Shown piece after piece: positions 1-7,442 of a stretch of 64,000 nucleotides of DNA. The stretch comes from Trueperella bernardiae. GTDB lineage: Bacteria; Actinomycetota; Actinomycetes; Actinomycetales; Actinomycetaceae. Below the pieces are notes generated by a model, which ran no database searches, was not told where the DNA came from, and saw only the letters and a program-made list of their open reading frames with translations. The position numbers were made by a program, and so were the translations under genes. Location of the stretch: assembly GCF_001469025.1 (NCBI RefSeq), contig NZ_LNIZ01000007.1, forward strand, positions 1-64,000, written 5' to 3'. How positions within the stretch are numbered: position 1 is the stretch's first letter; every line of letters starts with the position of its first letter.

Positions 1-521
1 AGCGGTCATCGTTACGTGCCTTTCGGTGAGATGTGGTAGTTGAGTCGAAGGTTACTGACGATGGCCGCCCCACTATTTCCGGGGCCCACCATCAGCAAGC
101 GTTACACCACACTAAGGGACGCAACCCACTCCAATGCCGGCTCATATTTGTGAATGGCATAGTGAGTGAACGTATCTCGATCGACAAGTCGGAGCCTCAC
201 TACCTCATTCGCCCTGGCGGATTCTAAACACACCTTGACCAGTTTTACCGTCCGTAGCTCACGTGAGGGCGAAAGACGGCACCCCACCAGCTGCAATGAA
301 CCAACTCTCACACGGCAGGAACCAGTAGCGTATTACGGCGGGTCAGTTTGGCCGCGGAGCCAGCAACGATCTGAGACTCGCAAGCTGGACAAGCAGCCCG
401 AATGCCAGGGGCTGAGAAACCCACAGGCGCAGTTTGGCTTGTTGTCAAGCGAAAAGCCCTCCGTCGCCTCTCGCTCTGCGATCAGCATTTTGTATCGTCT
501 TCGGCAGTTACATAACAGGTG
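1..521. other. AT-richer stretch with no recognisable gene
   Basis: This stretch is visibly less GC-rich than everything after position 560. Short open frames exist on both strands (33-227 plus, 102-311 minus, 166-579 plus), but none shows a motif or domain I recognise, and none has a convincing ribosome-binding site. A strong terminator follows at 522-560 on the plus strand, so something upstream is probably transcribed rightward: a small RNA, a decayed gene, or the end of a gene outside the window. I looked for tmRNA, RNase P RNA, SRP RNA and tRNA signatures and did not find them. Confidence 0.4.
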
Positions 522-560
522 GCCCGGAAACCGCGAGAAATTGAGGTTTCCGGGCTTTTT
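522..560 (+). terminator. Rho-independent terminator
   Basis: An 11-bp perfect stem (GCCCGGAAACC at 522-532, complement at 545-555) with a 12-nt loop is followed directly by five T at 556-560. It reads as a plus-strand terminator. It isolates the unassigned left end from the riboswitch-like leader that follows. Confidence 0.85.
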
Positions 561-744
561 CGTGCCCGGGAATGACTAACCGGATGACCGATGCGGGGCC
601 GGCGGTGGATGCCGGCGGCTGGCCGGTGGGGGCCGGCCTGTGGACCGGCAGGTGGTGGGTTGCCGCTGGATGGCTGCCCGCTGGGTGGCTGGTCCTCGGG
701 GTTGGGGGCGGCACCCAACTCGGCTTTCCCCTTGCTCGATTTGG

Positions 745-880
745 TGTGATACAGTCCTGCGTGGATCAAGAAGATCAGTCGCAAGCCCTTCGGCAGACTG
801 ACTGGCAACCGCGCGTCGCGCACGGTGCCCCCGAAGGAAGATCTGTCCCGGGTGGAATTCGCCTCCGGGAAAGAGCGATC
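745..880 (+). promoter_or_regulatory. SAM-IV-like riboswitch candidate
   Basis: The leader of the next gene carries, in order, a CAGTC...GACTG stem (776-780 with 796-800) enclosing GCAAGCCC, then GGCAACC (804-810), then a small GCGC/GCGC hairpin (811-821), then GGTGCCCCC (824-832). This order and spacing match what I recall of the actinobacterial SAM-IV (SAM clan) core: CAAGCCC in the P3 region, CCGGCAACC, a short variable stem, then GGTGCCCC. The 3' part lies within about 65 nt of the ribosome-binding site, so translational control is possible. I could not fold or score it against a covariance model. The downstream gene is of unknown function, so the link to methionine or SAM metabolism is not supported by context. 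Confidence 0.55.
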
Positions 881-896
881 AATGAAGGAGTTCCCC

Positions 897-1313
897 ATGC
901 GGAACATCGAAGAAGAAGCAAACCTGCCCACCCCGAAGAAGTGTGGGCGTTTCCTGACGGCTCACGACATCCATTACATCCGGGCGAGGCACAGCTGGAC
1001 CGCCACGTGGCGGGACGTGGAGAAGGTCGAGATGGATGGAGACTTTATCGTCTTCGTCGTCGACGGGGATACCGTCCGTGGCTGGAACCATGAACCGTCC
1101 TATGTGCAGGCGCTGATTGACTCTGGTCGGCGGGTGAAGTGGTGTGAGAGGTACGGGATTCTGAGCTTTGAAGCGCCGGGCGGGGGTAGTTCTCGCTATG
1201 TCGGAGTCGACTCCGTTGCGAGCCCGGAGGAATGCACCGGCACTCGCACAGATGGGTTCGTGATCGAGGGAAGGAAGCTCCTCGGAGGCGACGGCCAGGA
1301 TAGTCGCGCATAG
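897..1313 (+). CDS. Hypothetical protein, 138 aa
   Basis: Unrecognised soluble protein. The start at 897 is preferred over upstream in-frame ATGs (825, 882) because GAAGGAG lies seven to eight bases before it. The sequence has two Trp-rich, beta-like stretches (around residues 32-55 and 62-95), an Asp-rich turn (VDGD), and a glycine- and charge-rich C-terminus. There is no signal peptide or membrane segment. It follows the SAM-IV-like leader at 745-880 and is the only gene that leader could control directly. A perfect 22-bp inverted repeat lies about 35 bp after the stop. I cannot assign a function, and no methionine-pathway motif is visible. Confidence 0.6.
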   Translation: MRNIEEEANLPTPKKCGRFLTAHDIHYIRARHSWTATWRDVEKVEMDGDFIVFVVDGDTVRGWNHEPSYVQALIDSGRRVKWCERYGILSFEAPGGGSSRYVGVDSVASPEECTGTRTDGFVIEGRKLLGGDGQDSRA

Positions 1314-1348
1314 CGCGGCGCCGCCCCGCCCCGGCGATTTGAATTCAC

Positions 1349-1402
1349 TGGACGATTCTGGGGCGATCTTCGTATGTAGAAAGATCGCCCCAGAATCGTC
1401 CA
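1349..1402. repeat. Perfect 22-bp inverted repeat
   Basis: Arms at 1349-1370 and 1381-1402 are exact reverse complements around a 10-nt centre (CGTATGTAGA). There is no T-run after either arm, so it is not a classical intrinsic terminator, though a stem this stable could still end or stabilise the upstream transcript. It could also be a protein-binding site or the remnant of a small mobile element. Confidence 0.8.
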
Positions 1403-1488
1403 ACTTGTCTCAACCCGGTTGCCCCCACGTCGCTCGCCCTGCGTTCGGTCTAGACTTGTAGCGCCTGCCCACGAGCTAAGGAGCCCCC

Positions 1489-3177
1489 ATGATCAGCAAC
1501 GCAGCGTCGTATTCGGTATCCGGCCGCGAGGAAAGGGGCGTGATCGTCGCGCTGCATGGTGTCACCGACAACGCCGCCGCACTGTCCAGCATCTCGCGCC
1601 GATGGGGGACCGAGTGGCGCGTCTACCTGGTCGACGCCCTCGGTCACGGCTTGTCGCGCCGGTTTCACGACGACGACCTCGCCGACCCCTTCACCGCTCT
1701 CGTCGCGGCGGCCCGGGCGGTCGTCATCGACGCGGCCCGCCACGCGGTGAGCCGGAAGGTGGTTCTGATGGGGCACTCGATGGGTGGGGCGATCGCGGCG
1801 GCGATCGCGCGGGAGGTGCCGGACCTGGTACAGGCGCTCGTGCTTGAGGACCCCGCGCTCCTCACCGATACCCAGCGGCAGGCCTACGCTGACACGGCTC
1901 GCGAGCGCGTCGTCCACCAAGATGCCGTCACCGCGGATCCGAGCCGCGCGATCGCCGAGCTGAAGGTGTCATACCCAGCCTGGCCCGCCGCCGAGTATGG
2001 AGCGTGGGCGCAGGGGAAGGCGCAGGTGGACCGGCGCTTTTTGGCCACGGGCGTGGTGAGTGGGCGCGGGCGGGAGCTCCTGGCCGAGCTCGCGGTGCCC
2101 ACGCTTCTCCTTACGGGCGACGGCGGCGATGTCCTGTTCGGTGCGGCCGGCCTTGCCCAGGCCGAGGCCCTCGCCAATCCGCACCTCAGCACGGCGCTCA
2201 TCCCCGACGCCACCCACACGGTCCGCCGCGACCGGCCCAAGGAGTTCTACCAGGTCGTGAACGAGTTCCTCGGCCGCCACGGGCAGGACCCGCAGCCGGC
2301 CCCTTACATCGCCGACGAGCTGGCCTCCGTCCTCGACACGACGCCGTCACAAGACATGGCCCGCTACCACGTGGTTCGCCGGCAGGGAGAGGACGCCTTC
2401 GGCGGCGCGAGTCCGGGTGCGGGCGTGACGGTGGAGACCGTCGTCGTTGGCGAGGTGCCCCTGCGGTGCCTGCGGGGCGACGGGGAGCCGACCGCGGCGG
2501 TGCTGTCCATCCACGGCGGCGGATACGTGGCGGGTGAGGCGCGGTTCGACGACGCCCGCAACGCCGATCTGGTCGAACTGTTCGGGGGAGCGGTGGTGGC
2601 GAGCCCGGACTACCGGCTTGCCCCGGAGTACCCGTGGCCGGCAGGCGCCACCGACTGCGCCGACGCGCTGCGCTACCTCGCCCAGACTTACCCGGGCTTG
2701 CCGCTGTACGTGTTGGGCGACTCCGCCGGCGCCGGCCTGGCACAACAGGCAATCGCCCTGCTGGCAGAAAGCGGCGAGCCGGTGCGGATCGAACGCGCGT
2801 TCCTGCTCGAACCGTGCCTGGAGCCGGGGATGGATACGGGGTCGTTCGCCACCTACCGCGACGGGCCGATTTGGACGCGGGAGGCGTCGGCGGCGTCGTG
2901 GCGCCACTACCTCGGCGACCCGCGCGTCACCCCGCCCTACGTGCCCTCACGGCGGGCCGCGGCGCTCATGCCGCCCACGTTTATCGTGGTCAACCCGGCC
3001 GATCCGCTTCGCGACGAGGGCCTTCGTCTCGCCCAGGACCTCGCCGACGCCGGCGTCCCTGTCGAACTCCACATGTTCCCGGGCACCTTCCACGGGGCGC
3101 TGTCGGTGCCGTCCTCGCGCACGTGGCACCGCGTGAAGGAGGCGATGCGGGCCTTCCTCGCGACGCCGATGGGCTAG
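1489..3177 (+). CDS. Tandem alpha/beta-hydrolase fusion protein
   Basis: 562-residue cytoplasmic protein made of two different alpha/beta-hydrolase domains. The N-terminal half (about residues 1-265) has the oxyanion region LHGVTDN near residue 22, the nucleophile elbow GHSMGG near 95, and a C-terminal His in DATHTVRRD. The C-terminal half (about 270-562) belongs to the HSL/acetyl-esterase (alpha/beta-hydrolase 3) type, with HGGGYVAG near 344, GDSAGAG near 410, an Asp in NPADPLRDEG and a His in GTFHGAL. Both triads look complete, so two esterase or lipase activities on one chain are likely; substrates are unknown. AAGGAG precedes the ATG by five to six bases. It appears to be monocistronic. 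Confidence 0.85.
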   Translation: MISNAASYSVSGREERGVIVALHGVTDNAAALSSISRRWGTEWRVYLVDALGHGLSRRFHDDDLADPFTALVAAARAVVIDAARHAVSRKVVLMGHSMGGAIAAAIAREVPDLVQALVLEDPALLTDTQRQAYADTARERVVHQDAVTADPSRAIAELKVSYPAWPAAEYGAWAQGKAQVDRRFLATGVVSGRGRELLAELAVPTLLLTGDGGDVLFGAAGLAQAEALANPHLSTALIPDATHTVRRDRPKEFYQVVNEFLGRHGQDPQPAPYIADELASVLDTTPSQDMARYHVVRRQGEDAFGGASPGAGVTVETVVVGEVPLRCLRGDGEPTAAVLSIHGGGYVAGEARFDDARNADLVELFGGAVVASPDYRLAPEYPWPAGATDCADALRYLAQTYPGLPLYVLGDSAGAGLAQQAIALLAESGEPVRIERAFLLEPCLEPGMDTGSFATYRDGPIWTREASAASWRHYLGDPRVTPPYVPSRRAAALMPPTFIVVNPADPLRDEGLRLAQDLADAGVPVELHMFPGTFHGALSVPSSRTWHRVKEAMRAFLATPMG

Positions 3178-3252
3178 CGCCCGGTGGCTGGTCGCACGGC
3201 TACCGAAAACCCGTAACCTCGCGTTCACATTGGCGGCTTAGCGTGCAATAGC

Positions 3253-3336
3253 ATGGGACGACTGCTCTTTGCGCTGGTTCTGGGTGGCCTGGCCTCATCG
3301 CTCGCCTTCGCTACGACCGGCTCGGAAAAATTCTGA
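3253..3336 (+). CDS. Possible 27-aa membrane peptide
   Basis: Short frame starting MGRLLFALVLGG: a hydrophobic N-terminal helix of about 18 residues followed by a short polar tail. It ends three bases before the GTG start of the next gene, so it could be translationally coupled to it. There is no clear ribosome-binding site, and it is too short for composition to help. It may be a leader peptide, a small membrane protein, or chance. Confidence 0.3.
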   Translation: MGRLLFALVLGGLASSLAFATTGSEKF

Positions 3337-3339
3337 ACC

Positions 3340-4638
3340 GTGACTCGCGTGCTGCTCTTCGTGGCAGCGGCGAAGGACATCGTGTCCCTCCTTGACCTGC
3401 ACGAGGTGGAGACCGGGGCCCTCGTGGCGGTCGCGCACCCGTACGAGGAATACAGCAACATCCACGTCCTCCTTGGCGATGAGGTTCCGCCCGCGTCGCA
3501 GGCGTTAAACGCCGACGCCGTGGCCTACGCCGAACCGCTCGAAGAGTGGCGTGCACCGACCAAGTTCCACCGGAGGTGGTGGGTGCTGGTGTTGGCGTTC
3601 GTGGTCGGCGCTGTTGGCGCGCCGTTCCTGTCGACGTCGGACCCGGTGCCGTGCCTGAAGTACATGGTCGGCAAGTACGACGGGCGTGTGCAGCAAATCG
3701 ACGACGGCTACCTCTTCGAAGAAGTGCCCTTGCTTGAGGCGCTCGACGTGCTGGAGGGCGAGCTCGGACACGACCAGGTGATCGAGGTTGCGTTCGCGGA
3801 CATCAAGCTCGACGCTGACGCGCCCACCGCGCTTGGCGGGGCGCAGATCGATGATGTGGTGGTGCGAGGCGGCAAAGTCATCTCGCGAACAGTCAAAATA
3901 CGTGAGCCCGGGCTTGATTTCAACGAGGCGGCCTTCAGCTTGGGGACGAACTGGTCGCAGATCATCCGAGCCATCCCCGAGGCGAAAAACGTGGCGCGCG
4001 AGCTGGGGCTTGCCGACCCGAAGATCGAGAGGGTCTCGGTGGCCCGGCTCCTTCCCATTTCGGTTGCGCTTGAGGTGCGCACGGTGTTCCGAGACGAGAC
4101 CGGGTCCGAGACGGTGTTCCTCACGCCCAAGGGCGAGGTCACGACGTCGACCGAGTTCGCCCAGCTCGACGACGCCGCCCGCGAAACCTACTACTTCGCC
4201 CTCGATCGCTTCATGCCCGCCGTCCAAGAGACCCTTGACGAGGTGGGTCTGACCGAGATGGTCAGCATCACGGTGTTCCGCGGGCGGCTTAACGTGGAGT
4301 CGTTCCGCGAGGAGGGTGGACGCAGCGAGACTGTTGAGGTGACGCACTCTGACGGGCGCGTGGCGCGCATCGCGCCCGCCGATCCCACGAAGGTGGACTC
4401 CGGGCGGCGCTTCACGATCAACGACGTCGACTGGGAGGCCACCTTCGCCATGATCGCCGAGGGGCAACGCATCATGGCCGAGGCTGGCGCTGAGGGCACC
4501 GAGCCCACCCACATCATCATTGAGCGCGACGACACGGACGTCCCGTATTTCCGGGTGTACTTAAAAAACGAGTACGACGAGGGTGGTTATCTCGAAGTGG
4601 ACGCGAACGGGTCGATTGTGCGGACCATGCTCCCGTAG
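3340..4638 (+). CDS. Membrane-anchored protein of unknown function
   Basis: 432 residues. The first 75 form a small soluble domain, followed by basic residues and one transmembrane helix (WWVLVLAFVVGAVGAPFL, about 82-100). The remaining 330 residues are probably extracytoplasmic, acidic, and built of alternating strands and helices with repeated Val/Ile-rich strands (VIEVAFADIKL, VRGGKVISRTVKI, VTHSDGRVARI). The GTG start at 3340 follows a possible 27-codon peptide by three bases. The 3' end overlaps the convergent TetR gene by 52 bp. I do not recognise the family. A single-pass surface or sensor-like protein is the most that can be said. Confidence 0.6.
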   Translation: MTRVLLFVAAAKDIVSLLDLHEVETGALVAVAHPYEEYSNIHVLLGDEVPPASQALNADAVAYAEPLEEWRAPTKFHRRWWVLVLAFVVGAVGAPFLSTSDPVPCLKYMVGKYDGRVQQIDDGYLFEEVPLLEALDVLEGELGHDQVIEVAFADIKLDADAPTALGGAQIDDVVVRGGKVISRTVKIREPGLDFNEAAFSLGTNWSQIIRAIPEAKNVARELGLADPKIERVSVARLLPISVALEVRTVFRDETGSETVFLTPKGEVTTSTEFAQLDDAARETYYFALDRFMPAVQETLDEVGLTEMVSITVFRGRLNVESFREEGGRSETVEVTHSDGRVARIAPADPTKVDSGRRFTINDVDWEATFAMIAEGQRIMAEAGAEGTEPTHIIIERDDTDVPYFRVYLKNEYDEGGYLEVDANGSIVRTMLP

Positions 4639-5318
4639 GCGCGAGCCAGTATCGCCCGCGTCGCCTGCGTGGCCTCCTCGATGACGTCCTCGCTGCCGCC
4701 CGCGTCGATGAGCGTGAAGCCCGTGGAGATGAGCCCGCGGATGAGGGCGGCCACGATCGCCCGCCGTTCGGCTTCAACCTGCGGCAGCGCCTCGGCCACG
4801 AGCTCGGCGAGCATGTCGTCCAGCACGGCGTGCCCGCCGCTCTCGCCCTCCAGCTGCGAGCGCCGGATCCCCGCGCCTAGCTGCATGAGCCAGCCGTGCC
4901 CGCTGCGGGTGGCCTGGCGCAGGTTCGCCTCCACAAAAGCAACCGTAGCCCGCGCCCCGCGCTCGGCGGTGCCGGCAGCCGCAGTGCCAGTCATCCCCGC
5001 GCCCGTGCGCTCAGCCACAGAGCTAGCCTCGGCTGGCTCGGTATCCGACGCCCCGGCCCGCGCCTCGTCCACCGCCTCCCGGACGGCCGTGATCCACGCG
5101 GGGAAGTGCCGTCCGACCACGCGGGCCCGCAGGTCGTCGATCGAATCGATGTAGCGGTAGAGCGAGTTGCGCTTGATCCCCACGGCGTCGGCCACGGCGC
5201 CCGCGGTCAGCTCCGCGCCCGAACTCATGATCGCCTCGGCGACGTCGTAGATCTGCGCGAGGGTCTTTGCGCGGCGGCTCGCGAGCTGTTCGTGGTAGGG
5301 GCTATTCACGCCTGCCAT
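4587..5318 (-). CDS. TetR/AcrR-family transcriptional regulator
   Basis: 243-residue repressor. The N-terminal DNA-binding helix-turn-helix is clear (TAGAVADAVGIKRNSLYRYI, about residues 40-60), followed by a variable ligand-binding helical domain with an Ala-rich insertion around 85-120. The start is placed at MAGVNSPY (5318); an in-frame extension to 5438 would run through the operators and is rejected. It is divergent from an MFS drug exporter with two identical palindromes between them, so it almost certainly represses the exporter and probably itself. Its 3' end overlaps the convergent upstream gene by 52 bp. Confidence 0.9.
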   Translation of the reverse strand: MAGVNSPYHEQLASRRAKTLAQIYDVAEAIMSSGAELTAGAVADAVGIKRNSLYRYIDSIDDLRARVVGRHFPAWITAVREAVDEARAGASDTEPAEASSVAERTGAGMTGTAAAGTAERGARATVAFVEANLRQATRSGHGWLMQLGAGIRRSQLEGESGGHAVLDDMLAELVAEALPQVEAERRAIVAALIRGLISTGFTLIDAGGSEDVIEEATQATRAILARAYGSMVRTIDPFASTSR

Positions 5319-5347
5319 TGTGCCACGATCGGCTACCCGGCCGGTAC

Positions 5348-5376
5348 TTGCGACACCCTGTCGCAGGGTGTTTAAT
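5348..5376 (+). promoter_or_regulatory. Promoter of the MFS exporter gene
   Basis: TTGCGA (5348-5353) and TTTAAT (5371-5376) are separated by 17 bp, giving a predicted start near 5383. The -35 box lies in the first TetR operator and the predicted start lies at the second, an arrangement suited to tight repression. Confidence 0.6.
5349..5365. promoter_or_regulatory. TetR operator 1
   Basis: The palindrome TGCGACA-N3-TGTCGCA has an exact twin at 5384-5400. It lies in the divergent TetR/MFS intergenic region and covers the -35 box of the MFS promoter. Confidence 0.8.
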
Positions 5377-5381
5377 GGAGA

Positions 5382-5402
5382 GGTGCGACACCGTGTCGCA
5401 CC
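5382..5402. promoter_or_regulatory. TetR operator 2
   Basis: Second copy of TGCGACA-N3-TGTCGCA (5384-5400), extended to a 10-bp perfect half-site on each side. Its centre is 35 bp from that of operator 1, and it overlaps the predicted transcription start of the MFS gene. Confidence 0.8.
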
Positions 5403-5440
5403 CTCGACGGCCGCGCCGCCGATCATCGAAAGGTTCATCC

Positions 5441-7105
5441 ATGACCACTACGCGCAGCGCCGCCCTCGACGCTCCCGACGCGGAAACTCCCGCCGCGTCC
5501 GCCACCTCCGGCGTACCAAGCCGCGCCGCCCCAACCCCGCCCAACCGCTGGCTCATCCTCGGCGTGGTCATGTTCGGTGTCTCCCTCATCGTGCTGGACT
5601 CCACGGTGGTGGCCGTGTCGATCCCGGCGATCATCGCCGACCTCGGCCTCACCCTCACCCAAGCCCAGTGGGTCACCTCCCTGTACTCGGTGATCTTCGC
5701 CTCCTTGCTCCTAACCTCGGGCACGCTCGGCGACAGGATCGGCACCAAGCGGGTCTTCCTCGCGGGCCTCGCGGTGTTCGCCGCGGCTTCCCTCCTGGCC
5801 GCGCTCGCGACGTCGGCCGCCACCCTCCTCCTCGCTCGCGGCCTGCAAGGCCTGGGTGGCGCGCTCGTGCTACCCTCCACCCTGTCCACGATCAACGCCA
5901 CCTTCCGCGGCAGCTCCCGCGCGGCCGCTTTCGGCATGTGGGGCGCAGTCATGGCGGCAATGGCCGCGATCGGCCCGCTGCTGGGCGGTTGGATCACCCA
6001 GACTTTCTCCTGGGAGTGGATCTTCCTCATCAACCCGCCGATCGCCGCGGTCATCTTCGCCCTCGCCCTGCGCGTGCTGCCCGCCGGGGAGCGCGCCCGC
6101 GTCGGGATCGACTGGCGCGGCTCGGCGCTGTCCGCCGCCGCGATGGCCACCCTCGTCTTCGGCCTCATCGAGGCCACCACCTTCGGCTGGGTCCGCATGA
6201 AGAACGACGCCGCCCTCGGCCCTCTCACCTGGCGCGCCGGCTGGGTCTCACCCACGCTCGTCGCGATCGCACTCGGGCTGGCCCTGCTCGCCCTCTTCGT
6301 CTGGGACCAGGCTCGCCGTGGCCGCGCCGGCCAGGCCGTCCTCCTCGACGTCAGCCTCTTTACCCTCTCCTCCTTCAGCAACGGCAACGTCACCGCGATG
6401 ATGGTGGCGATGGGCGAGTTCGGCGCCCTGTTCGTCCTTCCCCTGTTCCTGATTAACGTGCAGGGCTTCGGCGCGATCGAAGCGGGCTGGGTGCTGGCCT
6501 CGCTCGCTATCGGCGCGTTTTTCTCCGGGGCAGCCGCGCGGCACGTGGCCGGGCAGATCGGCGCGGCCTGGACGGTCGTCGTCGGGCTGGTACTGGAAGT
6601 CGCCGGCATTGCGGTACTCGCCGCGATCTTGCACGCGGACCTGTCGGCGATCACGATGTCGGCGGTGCTGGTCGGCTACGGGCTGGGCATGGGTCTGGCC
6701 TCGGCGCAGGTGGCCTCCGTGGTCCTGGCCGACGTGCCGATCGAGCGCTCCGGCATGGGATCCGCCACGCAGACGACGTTCCGCCAGCTCGGCTCCTCGC
6801 TCGGCTCGGCGGTGGCGGGCTCCGCGCTCGCGGCCGGCCTCACCGTCCTCCTCCCCGCCAAGCTCGCCGACCTCGGCATCCCCGCCGCCGGCGCCAGCGC
6901 CATCACCGACGCCACCGTCACCTCCGCCGGCTCCGCCATGTCTCAGCTCGCCGCCCAGGCCCCCGACCCCGCGGCCCTCCACGCCGCCCTTACCGAATCC
7001 TTCGCGACGGCGACCAGCATCTCCCTCGCCGGCTCTGCCGTGGCGCTCGGCGTCGGCCTCGTCTCCGCGCTCATCCTCGCCAGCCGCGCGTCATCCCGCG
7101 CCTAA
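5441..7105 (+). CDS. MFS drug exporter, DHA2 (14-TM) family
   Basis: 554-residue polytopic membrane protein of the EmrB/QacA type. It probably exports hydrophobic or cationic compounds by proton antiport. The family motif LDSTVVAVSIPAI sits in helix 1, followed by the loop 2-3 motif GTLGDRIGTKR and the antiporter-type stretch GPLLGGWI. About 14 hydrophobic segments are visible. The ATG at 5441 is chosen because GAAAGG lies nine bases upstream and the preceding 58 in-frame codons cross the operator region. It is transcribed divergently from its probable TetR repressor and is likely induced when a substrate binds that repressor. Confidence 0.9.
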   Translation: MTTTRSAALDAPDAETPAASATSGVPSRAAPTPPNRWLILGVVMFGVSLIVLDSTVVAVSIPAIIADLGLTLTQAQWVTSLYSVIFASLLLTSGTLGDRIGTKRVFLAGLAVFAAASLLAALATSAATLLLARGLQGLGGALVLPSTLSTINATFRGSSRAAAFGMWGAVMAAMAAIGPLLGGWITQTFSWEWIFLINPPIAAVIFALALRVLPAGERARVGIDWRGSALSAAAMATLVFGLIEATTFGWVRMKNDAALGPLTWRAGWVSPTLVAIALGLALLALFVWDQARRGRAGQAVLLDVSLFTLSSFSNGNVTAMMVAMGEFGALFVLPLFLINVQGFGAIEAGWVLASLAIGAFFSGAAARHVAGQIGAAWTVVVGLVLEVAGIAVLAAILHADLSAITMSAVLVGYGLGMGLASAQVASVVLADVPIERSGMGSATQTTFRQLGSSLGSAVAGSALAAGLTVLLPAKLADLGIPAAGASAITDATVTSAGSAMSQLAAQAPDPAALHAALTESFATATSISLAGSAVALGVGLVSALILASRASSRA

Positions 7106-7162
7106 ACCCGGGCGCCGAACCATCCCGCCCATGCGCCCATATGACCTCCCAGGCCAGCGCGA

Positions 7163-7168
7163 TAGAAT
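7163..7168 (+). promoter_or_regulatory. -10 box for a leaderless transcript
   Basis: TAGAAT ends six bases before the ATG at 7175. A start about seven bases downstream would fall on the A of the ATG, giving a leaderless mRNA for the ACT/PFL pair. TATGAC at 7140-7145 (17-bp spacing) could serve as the -35 box. Confidence 0.55.
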
Positions 7169-7174
7169 GGAAAA

Positions 7175-7435
7175 ATGTACGCAATCATCACCGTTACCGG
7201 CTCGGACCACCCGGGCATCGTCGCAGGAGTGACCACCGCGCTCGCGGAACACAAGGCCAATATCCTCGACATCTCCCAGACTCTCATGGGCGGATTCTTC
7301 ACCATGATCCTCCGCGTGGAGGTCTCCAACTCGATCGACGAGCTCCAGGCCGCCCTGACCGCCGTCGAACGCGAGCAGTCTACCGTGATCCGGGTCCAGT
7401 CCGAGGCCCTGTTCACAGCAATGAACGAACTGTAG
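7175..7435 (+). CDS. ACT domain protein (UPF0237 type)
   Basis: 86-residue single ACT domain. It begins [33 protein letters not shown], the characteristic beta-alpha-beta start with the Gly turn (DHPGIV) where small ligands bind in this fold. Members of this family usually sit directly before a PFL/UPF0210 gene, as here, with seven bases between stop and next start. The two probably form one functional unit, with ligand sensing by the ACT protein. The actual ligand and reaction are unknown. Translation is probably leaderless. Confidence 0.85.
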   Translation: MYAIITVTGSDHPGIVAGVTTALAEHKANILDISQTLMGGFFTMILRVEVSNSIDELQAALTAVEREQSTVIRVQSEALFTAMNEL

Positions 7436-7442
7436 GTGCGCC

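Noticed and set aside
572-1093. 173-codon plus-strand frame rich in Gly/Trp, and the opposing proline-rich frame at 482-931
   Set aside because: Both are low-complexity products of a G-rich leader, overlap the better-supported gene at 897 and lack ribosome-binding sites.
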